From NCBI RefSeq assembly GCF_039533965.1, contig NZ_BAAAUN010000001.1, positions 2,950,950 to 3,014,949 of the forward strand: a stretch of 64,000 nt of DNA, in the 5' to 3' direction. Source of the stretch: Microbacterium luteolum. GTDB taxonomy: Bacteria; Actinomycetota; Actinomycetes; Actinomycetales; Microbacteriaceae. Shown in pieces: positions 52,260-63,573 of the stretch. The notes under the pieces were generated by a model. That model saw nothing but the letters and a program-made list of their open reading frames with translations. It made no database searches and had not been told where the DNA came from. Position 1 is the first letter of the stretch; the number at the start of each line of letters is the position of its first letter. Both the position numbers and the translations under genes were made by a program.

Positions 52260-53411
52260 ATGCGCATCCTGATCGCCTCGGACAAGTTCAAGGGCTCCGC
52301 CACCGGGGCCGAGGTCGCGGAGGCGCTCGCCCTCGGCATCCGGGAGATCATCCCGGATGCCGAGATCGAGGCGGTCCCCGTCGCCGACGGCGGTGAGGGC
52401 ACGGTCGACGCCGCCCTCGCGAGCGGGTTCGAGGCGGTCACCGTGAGCGTGACCGGGCCGACGGGCGAACCCGTTTCGGCCCGGTTCGCGTTGCATGGTG
52501 CGGACGCCGTGATCGAGATGGCCGCGGCCAGCGGGCTCGACGTGCTGCCGGGCGGCGTGAAGGCAGCGCTGACGGCGACGAGCCGGGGAACCGGCGAGCT
52601 CATCGCGGCCGCCCTGGATCGCGGATGCACGACGATCGTGCTGGGTGTGGGCGGGAGCGCGAACACCGACGGCGGTGCGGGGATGCTGCAGGCATTGGGT
52701 GTCTCGCTTCGCGCCGGCGACGGCGACGCGCCTCCCGGCGGAGCGGCACTTGTCGCGCTGGACTCCATCGACGTGTCGGGGCTCGACCCGCGCATCGCCG
52801 GCGCGACGATCGTGCTCGCGAGCGATGTCGACAACCCCCTCCTGGGAGACCGGGGGGCGGCTGCGGTGTTCGCGCCGCAGAAGGGGGCGAGCGCCGACGA
52901 TGTCGCCGCCCTCGAGGCGGGCCTCTCCCGCTTCGCCGCACTTCTCGAGGTGCAGGCGGGAGTGCGCCCGTCGGCGGAGCTCCCCGGCGCGGGCGCGGCC
53001 GGGGGAGTGGGCTACGCGGCTCTCGCCGTGCTCGGTGCGCGCCGGGAACCGGGCATCGACGTCATCCAGAGGCTCACCGGCCTCGGCGAGCGCATCGCCG
53101 ATGCCGATCTCGTCATCACCGGCGAAGGCAGCCTCGACGACCAGAGCCTCGGCGGCAAGACGCCGCTCGGGGTGGCGGCCGCGGCACGCGCGGCCGGCGT
53201 TCCCGTCGTGGCGGTGTGCGGTCGGTCGACGCTGACGGAGGCGCAGGCGGCCGGTGCCGGATTCCTCGCGGTGCTGCCGCTGAGCGAGCTCGAACCGGAC
53301 CCGGCGGCGAGCATGGCGAACGCGACCGCGCTGCTCCTGCAGGTGGGCCGACGGATCGCCACCGAGATCATCCCGCGATCCCTGGCGGGATCGTGGTCCA
53401 GTATGGGCTGA
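52260..53411 (+). CDS. glxK: Glycerate 2-kinase
   Basis: A 383-residue kinase of the GarK/GlxK family. Seen are ILIASDKFKGSATGAEVAEA, VPVADGGEGTVDA, GVGGSANTDGGAGMLQALGV, ASDVDNPLLGDRGAAAVFAP, QKGAS and VITGEGSLDDQSLGGKTPLG. It makes 2-phosphoglycerate, linking the glyoxylate route to glycolysis. It begins 9 bp after gcl without a clear ribosome site, so translation is probably coupled. Confidence 0.95.
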   Translation: MRILIASDKFKGSATGAEVAEALALGIREIIPDAEIEAVPVADGGEGTVDAALASGFEAVTVSVTGPTGEPVSARFALHGADAVIEMAAASGLDVLPGGVKAALTATSRGTGELIAAALDRGCTTIVLGVGGSANTDGGAGMLQALGVSLRAGDGDAPPGGAALVALDSIDVSGLDPRIAGATIVLASDVDNPLLGDRGAAAVFAPQKGASADDVAALEAGLSRFAALLEVQAGVRPSAELPGAGAAGGVGYAALAVLGARREPGIDVIQRLTGLGERIADADLVITGEGSLDDQSLGGKTPLGVAAAARAAGVPVVAVCGRSTLTEAQAAGAGFLAVLPLSELEPDPAASMANATALLLQVGRRIATEIIPRSLAGSWSSMG

Positions 53412-53458
53412 GCAGGTGTCAGCCGGTCGGCGTGCAGCCGACGGAAGGGAAGGGCGAC

Positions 53459-54850
53459 ATGTCGCAGGAGCAGGAAATGGCGGATGCCGGAGCGTCGCTC
53501 GACCCGACGGGCGAGCACTACGACCTGGTGATCCGGGGTCAGCGGGTGCTCACCTCGGCGGGGATCAGCCCCCGCGAGGTCGGGGTGCGCGGCGGCGTGA
53601 TCGTCGCCATGCAGCCGCTGGGCAACAACCTCGCCGGTGACGAGATCATCGAGCTCGCCGATGACGAGACGCTCATCCCCGGGCTGGTCGACACGCACGT
53701 GCACGTCAACGAGCCGGGCCGCACCGAGTGGGAGGGCTTCGCGTCCGCGACCCGCGCTGCGGCGGCCGGAGGTGTGACGACGATCGTCGACATGCCGCTG
53801 AACAGCATCCCGGCGACCGTCGACGTGGAGGCGCTGAACATCAAGCGCGACGTCGCGCAGGGCCAGACGCACGTCGACGTGGGCTTCTGGGGCGGCGCGA
53901 TCCCCGGCAACACCGCGGAGCTGCGTGGTCTCCACGACGCCGGCGTCTTCGGCTTCAAGTGCTTCCTGCTGCACTCCGGCGTCGACGAGTTCCCGCCGCT
54001 CGACGCCGACGAGATGGAGAAGGATATGCGCGAGCTGGCATCCTTCGACTCCGTCATGATCGTGCACGCCGAGGACTCCCGTGCGATCGACCGCGCGCCG
54101 TCACCGGAGGGCGACGACTACGGCAAGTTCCTGGCGTCCCGTCCGCGTGGTGCCGAGAACCTGGCGATCGCCGAGGTCATCGAGCGGGCGCGCTGGACGG
54201 GCGCCCGTGCCCACATCCTGCACCTGTCGTCATCCGACGCCCTCGCGATGATCCGCAGCGCGAAGCACGACGGCCTCCGGCTCACGGTCGAGACATGCCC
54301 GCACTATCTCACCCTCACCGCGGAGGAGATCCCGCTCGGCGCGACCCAGTTCAAGTGCTGCCCACCGATCCGTGAAGCGGGCAACCGCGAGCTGCTCTGG
54401 GAGGGGCTGGAGGACGGCACGATCGACTTCATCGTGTCGGACCACTCGCCGTCCACCCTCGACCTCAAGGATCTCGAGAACGGCGACTTCGCGGTCGCGT
54501 GGGGCGGGGTCGCTTCGCTGCAGCTCGGCCTCTCGCTCATCTGGACGGAGGCGCGGCAGCGCGGGCTGACGCTCGAGACCGTGGTGTCGTGGATGAGCGA
54601 GCGCCCGGCGCAGTTCGCCGGACTCACCGGCAAGGGTCGCATCGCGCCGGGCTACGACGCCGACTTCTCGGTGTTCGCGGCGGACGACGCCTACGTCGTC
54701 GACGTGAACAAGCTGCATCACAAGAACCCGCTCACGCCGTATCACGGCAAGGCTCTCGCCGGCGTCGTGCGCAAGACGTGGCTGCACGGCGAGGTGATCG
54801 ACTTCGAGACGCCGCGCGGACGGCTGCTGCGCCGAGGCATGACCGACTGA
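53459..54850 (+). CDS. allB: Allantoinase
   Basis: A 463-residue metal-dependent amidohydrolase. Metal ligands are seen in LVDTHVHVNEPGRTEWEGF, the bridging Lys in GVFGFKCFLLHSGVDEF, His in VHAEDS and LHLSSSDA, and Asp in FIVSDHSPSTLDL. PHYLTLTAEEIPLGATQFKC is typical of AllB. It hydrolyses allantoin to allantoate. GGAAGGGAAGG precedes the ATG at 53459. It ends the operon; its product needs an allantoate amidohydrolase not seen in this window. Confidence 0.94.
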   Translation: MSQEQEMADAGASLDPTGEHYDLVIRGQRVLTSAGISPREVGVRGGVIVAMQPLGNNLAGDEIIELADDETLIPGLVDTHVHVNEPGRTEWEGFASATRAAAAGGVTTIVDMPLNSIPATVDVEALNIKRDVAQGQTHVDVGFWGGAIPGNTAELRGLHDAGVFGFKCFLLHSGVDEFPPLDADEMEKDMRELASFDSVMIVHAEDSRAIDRAPSPEGDDYGKFLASRPRGAENLAIAEVIERARWTGARAHILHLSSSDALAMIRSAKHDGLRLTVETCPHYLTLTAEEIPLGATQFKCCPPIREAGNRELLWEGLEDGTIDFIVSDHSPSTLDLKDLENGDFAVAWGGVASLQLGLSLIWTEARQRGLTLETVVSWMSERPAQFAGLTGKGRIAPGYDADFSVFAADDAYVVDVNKLHHKNPLTPYHGKALAGVVRKTWLHGEVIDFETPRGRLLRRGMTD

Positions 54851-54878
54851 TCCCTGGTCTTCGTGCGCCTTCTTTGAT

Positions 54879-54905
54879 AAAGTTGAGTCATCACAACTCA
54901 ACTTT
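54879..54905. promoter_or_regulatory. HAIR element (HspR operator) of clpB
   Basis: Arms AAAGTTGAGT (54879-54888) and ACTCAACTTT (54896-54905) are perfect over 10 bp with a 7-bp spacer. They match the HspR box CTTGAGT-N7-ACTCAAG except for one base at each end. This predicts heat-shock control of the ClpB gene by HspR. Confidence 0.85.
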
Positions 54906-54952
54906 GATCCGTCCGCGGATCCGTCAAGAAGGAGTCTCCCCAGGAGGGACGC

Positions 54953-57133
<2,181 letters not shown>

Positions 57134-57137
57134 TTGA

Positions 57138-57173
57138 TTCCGCATTGCGGAAGTGCAACTCCGATATTCGGAA
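57138..57173. promoter_or_regulatory. Purine-regulon operators, sites F1 and F2
   Basis: TTCCGCATTGCGGAA (57138-57152, six-base complementary arms) and CTCCGATATTCGGAA (57159-57173) are two turns of helix apart (21 bp). Both lie just upstream of a -35 element. Confidence 0.65.
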
Positions 57174-57179
57174 AAATCC

Positions 57180-57209
57180 TTGACCGCGTTCGTGGCGCCG
57201 TGATAGATC
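57180..57209 (+). promoter_or_regulatory. Promoter of 8-oxoguanine deaminase-permease operon
   Basis: TTGACC (57180-57185) and TAGATC (57204-57209) with 18-bp spacing, directly after operator sites F1/F2. Confidence 0.6.
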
Positions 57210-57295
57210 TGGAGTGTTCCAAAGTCGGAGCACCTGGATCAGCAGACAGGGAAAAACTGAGCTGACCCCCTGGTGGGGTCGGCCGTTCGACTCCA
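57210..57295 (+). other. Leader with nested stems before 8-oxoguanine deaminase
   Basis: TGGAGT (57210-57215) can pair with ACTCCA (57290-57295). Inside, GCTGACCCC (57261-57269) pairs with GGGGTCGGC (57275-57283) with one G-U pair and a 5-nt loop. The leader is about 100 nt long and could have a post-initiation role. No T run follows. Confidence 0.35.
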
Positions 57296-57317
57296 CCTCG
57301 ACGGACGGAGTCTGCTC

Positions 57318-58685
57318 ATGTCACAGCACCCCACCAGCGTGTGGTTGAAGAACCCCCTCGGCATCTACACCGGGAGCGACGCCGACGCCTCGGGAGGCAT
57401 CGTCGTCGAAGGCTCTGTCGTCCGCGAGGTCATCCCCGCGGGCGGCGCGCCGACGGTCCCCGTCGACGAGGTCGTCGATGCCTCGCGTCACGTGATCATC
57501 CCGGGCCTGATCAACACGCACCACCACTTCTACCAGACCCTCACCCGGGCCTGGCGGCCCGTCGTCAGCGCGGAGCTGTTCCCGTGGCTCAAGGGCCTGT
57601 ACGGGGTGTGGGCGGGGCTCACGCCGCGTGATCTCGAACTGGCGACCACCGCGGCCCTTGCCGAACTGCTGCTCTCCGGGTGCACCACGGCCGCCGACCA
57701 CCACTACCTCTTCCCGAACGGCCTCGAGGACGCGATCGACGTGCAGGTCGACGTCGTGAAGAAGCTCGGCATGCGGGCGACCTTGACCCGCGGGTCGATG
57801 TCGCTCGGCGAAGAGGACGGCGGGCTCCCGCCGCAGTCGACCGTGCAGGATGCCGACACGATCCTCGCCGACAGCGAGCGGCTCATCGCGGCGCACCACG
57901 AGCGCGGCGACGGCGCCTTCGTGCAGATCGCCCTCGCGCCCTGCTCGCCGTTCTCGGTGACCACCGGCGTCATGCGCGACACGGCCGCACTCGCCGAACG
58001 CCTGGATGTCCGCCTGCACACGCACCTCGCCGAGACCCTCGACGAGGAGGACTTCTGCCGCGAGATGTTCGGCCTGCGCACGGTCGACTACCTCGAGAGC
58101 GTCGGCTGGCTCTCCGACCGCACCTGGCTCGCGCACGGCATCCACTTCGACGACGCCGAGATCGCGCGGCTCGGAGCGGCCGGCACGGCCGTGTCGCACT
58201 GCGCGACCTCCAACATGCGCCTCGCCTCGGGCATCGCCCGTGCCATCGAGCTCGAGCAGGCCGGAGCGCCCGTGGGCCTCGGTGTCGACGGCTCGGCATC
58301 GAACGACGGCTCGAACATGATCCAGGAGGTGCGCCAGGCGCTCTACCTGCAGCGCCTGCGGTACGGCGCCGCGGCCGTCACACCGGAGCGCGCACTCGGC
58401 TGGGCGACGGCGGGATCGGCGCGTGCCCTCGGCCGCACCGACATCGGCATCCTGGCTCCCGGCAAACAGGCCGACCTGGCGATGTTCACGCTCGACGAGC
58501 TGCGGTTCTCGGGCAGCCATGACCCGGTCGCCGCGCTGCTGCTGTGCGGCGCGGAACGGGCCGACCGCGTCATGGTCGGCGGCACCTGGCGCGTGCTCGA
58601 CGGTCAGATCACAGGACTCGACGTCCCCCAGCTCATCGCCCACCACAGCGAGGCGGCGCGCAGCCTCCTCGCCCGACACTCCTGA
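57318..58685 (+). CDS. 8-oxoguanine deaminase
   Basis: A 455-residue amidohydrolase. Metal and active-site blocks are PGLINTHHHFYQTLTRAW, TTAADHHYLFPNGLEDAIDV, RATLTRGSMSLGEEDGGLPP, LHTHLAETLDEE, WLAHGIHFDD and GLGVDGSASNDGSNMI. The HHYLFP and GSMSLGEEDGGLPP blocks match the characterised 8-oxoguanine deaminases rather than atrazine hydrolases. The product of 8-oxoguanine deamination is urate, which enters the uricase pathway directly. GGAG precedes the ATG; a permease gene follows after 48 bp. Confidence 0.9.
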   Translation: MSQHPTSVWLKNPLGIYTGSDADASGGIVVEGSVVREVIPAGGAPTVPVDEVVDASRHVIIPGLINTHHHFYQTLTRAWRPVVSAELFPWLKGLYGVWAGLTPRDLELATTAALAELLLSGCTTAADHHYLFPNGLEDAIDVQVDVVKKLGMRATLTRGSMSLGEEDGGLPPQSTVQDADTILADSERLIAAHHERGDGAFVQIALAPCSPFSVTTGVMRDTAALAERLDVRLHTHLAETLDEEDFCREMFGLRTVDYLESVGWLSDRTWLAHGIHFDDAEIARLGAAGTAVSHCATSNMRLASGIARAIELEQAGAPVGLGVDGSASNDGSNMIQEVRQALYLQRLRYGAAAVTPERALGWATAGSARALGRTDIGILAPGKQADLAMFTLDELRFSGSHDPVAALLLCGAERADRVMVGGTWRVLDGQITGLDVPQLIAHHSEAARSLLARHS

Positions 58686-58733
58686 ATCACGCCCCCGAAT
58701 CCGCAACATCCCCCAGACGACGAAGAGGTCGAC

Positions 58734-60197
58734 ATGAACAAGACGAAGACGGTCGCGACGCGACCCGAAGACGAGCGGATGCCGCTCGGCAGCACCATCG
58801 CCTACGGCATCCAGCATGTGCTGACGATGTACGGCGGCATCATCGCCCCACCGCTCATCATCGGCTCGATGGCGGGGCTCGACGGCGCCGAGATCGGCGT
58901 GCTGATCACGGCCTGCCTCTTCATGGGCGGTCTCGCCACGATCCTCCAGACCGTCGGCATCCCGTTCTTCGGATCCCAGCTGCCCCTCGTGCAGGGCGTC
59001 TCCTTCGCGGGTGTGGCGACGATGGGGGCGATCGTCACTAGCGGGGGCGGCCTGCCGGCGGTCTTCGGCGCTGTCATCGTCGCGTCGATCATCGGGCTGC
59101 TGATCGCCCCGGTGTTCGCCACGATCATCAGGTTCTTCCCACCGGTCGTCACCGGGGTGGTCATCACGATCATCGGTCTGACCCTCCTGCCGGTGGCCGC
59201 GGGCTGGGCGATGGGCGGCAACAGTCAGGCCGAGGACTTCGGAGACCCGCAGAACCTGCTGCTCGCGGCGATCACCTTCGTGATCGTGCTGGTGCTCAGC
59301 AAGGTCAGGATCGGCGCCATCTCTCGCCTCGCGATCCTGCTCGCGATCGTGCTCGGCACGATCCTGGCGGTCATCCTCGGCCGCGTCGACTTCGGCGCCG
59401 TGGGGGATGGTCCGATCTTCGCCCTGCCCAGCGTCTTCGGCTTCGGGATGCCGACGTTCGAGATCGCCGGGATCATCTCGATGTTCATCGTGATCCTGGT
59501 GACGCTCACCGAGACCACGGCCGACATCCTGGCCGTCGGCGAGATCGTCGGTACCAAGGTCGACTCCAAGCGCATCGCCGCCGGCCTCCGCGCCGACATG
59601 CTCTCGAGCGCGGTCTCGCCCGTGTTCGGTTCGTTCACGCAGTCGGCCTTCGCGCAGAACGTCGGACTCGTGGCGATCACCGGTGTGAAGAGCCGGTTCG
59701 TGGTCACCGCGGGCGGTGTCGTGCTCGTCGTCCTCGGCCTGCTCCCGGTGCTCGGACGCGTCGTCGCCGCAGTGCCCGCCCCGGTGCTGGGAGGCGCCGG
59801 CATCGTGCTGTTCGGAAGCGTGGCGGCGAGCGGCATTCGCACGCTCGCCAAGGTCGACTACCGCGGCAACATGAACCTGGTCATCGTGGCCTCATCGATC
59901 GGCATCGGCATGCTGCCCATCGCCGCACCGACGATCTACGACCAGATGCCCGCGTGGTTCATCACGATCTTCCACTCCGGCATCAGCTCGGCCGCGGTGG
60001 CGGCGATCCTGCTGAACCTGCTCTTCAACCACCTCGGGAAGCCCTCGGGCAAGGACGCCTCAGTCCTCGCTGCCGCTCCCACGCGCAGCATCCCGATCGC
60101 CTACCTCGACGCGTTCGAGGACGGCGACTCGATCGTCGACGGCAGGATCGTCGACCGCGAGGGCAAAGAGGTCGAGGTCCAGCGCCCCGAGCACTGA
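58734..60197 (+). CDS. NCS2-family urate/xanthine permease
   Basis: A 487-residue nucleobase-cation symporter-2 with about 14 helices. Seen are GIQHVLTMYGGIIAPPLIIG with the TM1 His, FFGSQLPLVQGVSFAGVATM, the ETTADILAVGEIVGTKVDSKR loop split over TM8-9, and GSFTQSAFAQNVGLVAITGV, the signature TM10 region. The Q-N-G type signature (QNVGLVAITGVKSR) is characteristic of xanthine and urate carriers. Position after 8-oxoguanine deaminase suggests urate, xanthine or oxidised guanine uptake. Confidence 0.93.
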   Translation: MNKTKTVATRPEDERMPLGSTIAYGIQHVLTMYGGIIAPPLIIGSMAGLDGAEIGVLITACLFMGGLATILQTVGIPFFGSQLPLVQGVSFAGVATMGAIVTSGGGLPAVFGAVIVASIIGLLIAPVFATIIRFFPPVVTGVVITIIGLTLLPVAAGWAMGGNSQAEDFGDPQNLLLAAITFVIVLVLSKVRIGAISRLAILLAIVLGTILAVILGRVDFGAVGDGPIFALPSVFGFGMPTFEIAGIISMFIVILVTLTETTADILAVGEIVGTKVDSKRIAAGLRADMLSSAVSPVFGSFTQSAFAQNVGLVAITGVKSRFVVTAGGVVLVVLGLLPVLGRVVAAVPAPVLGGAGIVLFGSVAASGIRTLAKVDYRGNMNLVIVASSIGIGMLPIAAPTIYDQMPAWFITIFHSGISSAAVAAILLNLLFNHLGKPSGKDASVLAAAPTRSIPIAYLDAFEDGDSIVDGRIVDREGKEVEVQRPEH

Positions 60198-60231
60198 GCG
60201 GTCATCACGGCCAGATCCCGCGGGCGTCGGG

Positions 60232-61161
60232 CTACAGAACCGACTTGGGGAGTCGATGCAGCGTGACCGCACCGATCGCGGCGAACGGATGCAGCGGGTC
60301 GGGCTCGCTCGATCCTGTCGGGCCGCCCAGCGCGGAGTCGACCAGCGCGCTCATCACCGCGAACGCATCCATCGCCTCCCACCCGTGCGTGGTCACCAGG
60401 AAGTCGAACGCGTCTTCGTAGCCGCGGGTGATGCTCTCCTGCACCGGGTCGCCGAGCCCGACGAACACCCACTCGTCGGAGGTCTCGATGCGGGGCGCGC
60501 GCAGCGAGAGACCGGGCACCAGGTCGACGCTCACGATCGCGACACCCTCGGCCTCGATTGCGACGAACGACGACTCGCCCTCGCTCATGATCGCGTGGAT
60601 GTCGCCGATCGAGAGCAGAGCCCCATCGACCTCGACCGGCAGGTACACGATCGATCCCGGCCGCGCCTCGGTGACGTCCATGTTGCCGCCGAGCGCGGTG
60701 GTGGGCATGACGGTCGAGTTGACGCCGGATGCCGGGGCCGTGCCGATGCAGCCGATCATCGGCCGCGGCGCGACGACGTGCCGGTCGGTGAGATGCACGC
60801 CGTCCTCGTCGATCGGGATGCGCCGCGATGCCACGGTGTCGCCCATCCGATGGCGCAGGGCTCCGATGCCGGGAAGGCTCTGCGACCATCCGCAGTCCTT
60901 CAGGCGGATCTCGTGGATCGTCACCGCGAGGGTGTCGCCCGGCCGGGCTCCCTCGATCCAGACCGGACCGGTGACAGGGTTGATCGGCGCCGAGAGTGCC
61001 GCCAGGTCGCCGTGGTCGTGAAGTTCGCGGTAGACCGCGTCATCCGTCTCGAAGCCGATGCGCTCGCCGGTGCCGGGGTGGATGCGCAGGACCGGTTCGG
61101 CGTCCGCGGCGAATCCGGGGCGGCCGAGCTCCTTGCCGAGGAAGTGATCCGTCCCGTTCAT
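60232..61161 (-). CDS. Acetamidase/formamidase family protein
   Basis: A 309-residue FmdA/AmdA-type amidase. Recognised blocks are NPVTGPVWIEGARPGDTLAV, IGCIGTAPASGVNSTVMPTT, GGNMDVTEARPGSIVYLPV, GALLSIGDIHAIMSEGESSF and MDAFAVMSALVD. These zinc-type amidases release ammonia from short amides such as formamide or acetamide. It overlaps the upstream APC permease by ATGA, so that transporter probably imports its substrate. Confidence 0.92.
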   Translation of the reverse strand: MNGTDHFLGKELGRPGFAADAEPVLRIHPGTGERIGFETDDAVYRELHDHGDLAALSAPINPVTGPVWIEGARPGDTLAVTIHEIRLKDCGWSQSLPGIGALRHRMGDTVASRRIPIDEDGVHLTDRHVVAPRPMIGCIGTAPASGVNSTVMPTTALGGNMDVTEARPGSIVYLPVEVDGALLSIGDIHAIMSEGESSFVAIEAEGVAIVSVDLVPGLSLRAPRIETSDEWVFVGLGDPVQESITRGYEDAFDFLVTTHGWEAMDAFAVMSALVDSALGGPTGSSEPDPLHPFAAIGAVTLHRLPKSVL

Positions 61162-62567
61162 TCGGCTCTTCCCTCGCTGGTGGCGGCGTGCTCCGAGAGC
61201 GGTTCGGGGTTGGCGCCGTTGCGGATGCGGAAGACCACGAACACGATGACCCCGATCGCGAGCCAGACTACTCCGCCGATCTTGGCCAGATCGGAGGCGT
61301 TGATCAGCACGAAGCCGATGATGAGGAATCCGCACAGCGGCACGACGAGGTGCAGGAGCCAGTTGCGCGACCGCTGGCGCACGATGTAGTGCCAGAACAC
61401 GGCGACGTGCAGCAGCAGGAAGCCGAAGAGGGCGCCGAAATTCACCAGCGACGAGATCAGGTCGATCTGACCGACGAAGAACAGCACGAGCACGGTGCTC
61501 AGCGCGCTCACGAAGAGGATCGCGTACACGGGCACCTGGCGGGCGTTGATCTTCGAGAAGAAGGCCGGAAGGCGCCGGTCGCGGCTCATCGAGTAGAGCA
61601 GACGCGAGGTCGCCGCCTGTGCCGCCACCGCGTTCGCGATTCCGACGGCGATGACGTTGACCGCGAGGAACGCGGTCGCCCAGCCGCTGCCTGCCGCCTG
61701 CGCGACGATCGAGAAGAACGCGTTGTTGACCTCGTCGTCGGGGAACGAGACGGTGCCCGCTGCGAGGGCGCTCGCGAGCCAGGTCTGCAGGATGAAGAGC
61801 GTCGCGACGATGAACAGCGCGATGATCATGGCGCGGCCCGCGGGGTTCTTCTTGCCGGTGGTCTCCTCCGACAGGGTCGAGATCCCGTCGAAGCCGAGGA
61901 AGCTCAGCACCGCGATCGAGAGTGCGGCGGCGATCAGGGTCGGGTCGACCTTCGCCGGATCCCAGAGCTGCGCGAGCGAGAACGAGGAGCCCTCGATCGT
62001 CTGCCCGGTGAGAGCGGAGACGGCGATGATGACGAAGATCGCGACGAAGACGAGCTCGATGGCGAGGAAGACGCGGTTCGCCACGGTGATCGAGCCGATG
62101 CCGAGCACGTTGATGACGGTGTTGACCGCCACGCACAGGATCGCCCACAGCCACTCGGGGCTGTCGGGGAAGATCCCGCGCATCGACGAGGCGGCGAACA
62201 CGTAGAGCAGCGTGGGCACGAGCAGGTAGTCCAGGAGGATCGCCCAGCCCGCGAAGAAGCCGGCGATCGGGTGAGTGCCGCGGCCGACGTACGAGAACAC
62301 GGAGCCGGCCAGCGGGAAGGACTTCGCCATCTGCGAGTATCCGAGCGCGGTGAAGATCATCGCGACGAGACCCACGAGGTAGACGAGTGGGACCATCCCC
62401 TTCGACTCGTTGAACACGACCCCGAAGATCGCCCACGGTGCGATGGGCACCATGAAGACCAGGCCGTACACGACGAGGTCGAAGGTGGAGACGGAGCGCT
62501 TGAGCTCCTGCTTGTAGCCGAAGGATTCCAGCCGTGGCTGGCCGTCGGAGGCGGCGGTGGTGGTCAT
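61158..62567 (-). CDS. APC-family amino acid/amine permease
   Basis: A 469-residue permease with 12 helices. LVVYGLVFMVPIAPWAIFGV is the first helix, GSVFSYVGRGTHPIAGFFAG and SFLGFDGISTLSEETTGKKN are the conserved APC segments, and ALFIVATLFILQTWLASALA follows. The FDGISTLSEET block is typical of the cationic-amine/putrescine-like branch. It is coupled to an acetamidase/formamidase gene, so it may carry an amide or amine. It is in the same direction as the upstream hydrolase gene, 34 bp away. Confidence 0.92.
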   Translation of the reverse strand: MTTTAASDGQPRLESFGYKQELKRSVSTFDLVVYGLVFMVPIAPWAIFGVVFNESKGMVPLVYLVGLVAMIFTALGYSQMAKSFPLAGSVFSYVGRGTHPIAGFFAGWAILLDYLLVPTLLYVFAASSMRGIFPDSPEWLWAILCVAVNTVINVLGIGSITVANRVFLAIELVFVAIFVIIAVSALTGQTIEGSSFSLAQLWDPAKVDPTLIAAALSIAVLSFLGFDGISTLSEETTGKKNPAGRAMIIALFIVATLFILQTWLASALAAGTVSFPDDEVNNAFFSIVAQAAGSGWATAFLAVNVIAVGIANAVAAQAATSRLLYSMSRDRRLPAFFSKINARQVPVYAILFVSALSTVLVLFFVGQIDLISSLVNFGALFGFLLLHVAVFWHYIVRQRSRNWLLHLVVPLCGFLIIGFVLINASDLAKIGGVVWLAIGVIVFVVFRIRNGANPEPLSEHAATSEGRAE

Positions 62568-62601
62568 GGTGTCTCCTGGGTTCGGTTCAGGACTGCGGGT
62601 G

Positions 62602-63495
62602 TCAGGGATGCTGTGCGAGGAAGTCGGCGATCACGCCGCGGAACTCGTGCGGCTGCTCGAGGTGGGTGCAGTGGCTGGCTCCAGGGAACACGTGTCCGAC
62701 GGCGCCGGGGATGCGGTCGAGGAACGGCTGCCAGGTCGCCGCCGTGGCTTCGTCGTACTCGCCGGCGACGACGAGCGTCGGGGCCTGGATGTCGCGCAGG
62801 CGGTCGATGACCGACCAGTCGCGGAGAGTGCCGATGACGTGGAACTCGTTCGGCCCGTTCATCGTGTGATAGACGGTCGGATCGGCGAGCATCTGCGCCT
62901 CGCTGTCGACGAAGTCCTGCGGCATCGGCACGACGCGGCAGACGTGCCGCTCGTAGAAGAGCTGCGTCGCGGCCACGTAGTCGGGGTGATCCAGAGTGCC
63001 GGCAGCCTCGTGCTCTGCGAGGGCGTCGCGAGCGGCATCCGGCAGCGCATCGCGCAGCTTCCCGGCCTCGCTCACCCACAGCGGCATCGATGCGGGGGAG
63101 TTGCAGATCATCAGACCGAGCAGTCCCTCGGGCTGACGGACGGCGATCTCGGCGCCGAGCATGCCGCCCCAGGACTGACCGAGCACGTGGTAGTCGTCGA
63201 TGCCGAGATGCGCGCGCAGCGCGTCGAACTCCTCGACGAAGTACGCGGGGGTCCAGCGCTCGACCGGGGCATCGGGGTGGTGGGAGCTCCGCCCGCAGCC
63301 GATCTGGTCGTAGTGGATGACCGTTCGCCCCGTGAGGTCGGCGAGGTGGGCGATGTTCTGCACGTAGTCATGCGCCATGCCGGGGCCGCCGTGCAGAACG
63401 AAGACGGGAGCGAGGTCGCGGCTCTGATCGGGCGTCGTGACGCGGAACCAGGTGAAGCCGTCGTGGAACGGGACGGTGGACTCATGAACGTGCAT
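62602..63495 (-). CDS. Proline-iminopeptidase-type alpha/beta hydrolase
   Basis: A 297-residue serine hydrolase. The oxyanion motif HGGPGMAHDYV (residues 34-44) and the nucleophile elbow GQSWGGMLGAEIA are those of the S33 peptidase group. The acid is near VVAGEYDEAT and the catalytic His in GASHCTHLEQPHEF. Members remove N-terminal residues from peptides or hydrolyse small amides. It is upstream of the APC permease and amidase, and diverges from a GntR regulator that probably controls all three. Confidence 0.92.
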   Translation of the reverse strand: MHVHESTVPFHDGFTWFRVTTPDQSRDLAPVFVLHGGPGMAHDYVQNIAHLADLTGRTVIHYDQIGCGRSSHHPDAPVERWTPAYFVEEFDALRAHLGIDDYHVLGQSWGGMLGAEIAVRQPEGLLGLMICNSPASMPLWVSEAGKLRDALPDAARDALAEHEAAGTLDHPDYVAATQLFYERHVCRVVPMPQDFVDSEAQMLADPTVYHTMNGPNEFHVIGTLRDWSVIDRLRDIQAPTLVVAGEYDEATAATWQPFLDRIPGAVGHVFPGASHCTHLEQPHEFRGVIADFLAQHP

Positions 63496-63573
63496 GAACA
63501 CATGTTGGCGATAAAAGGTCCGCGAGTAAACCATTTGCCGACAAGTTAACGTTGATGAAACACTGGGAGGGCC

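Noticed and set aside
57284..57295. GTTCGACTCC resembling a tRNA T-loop
   Set aside because: The flanking bases do not form the 5-bp T stem and no acceptor or anticodon arm can be built.
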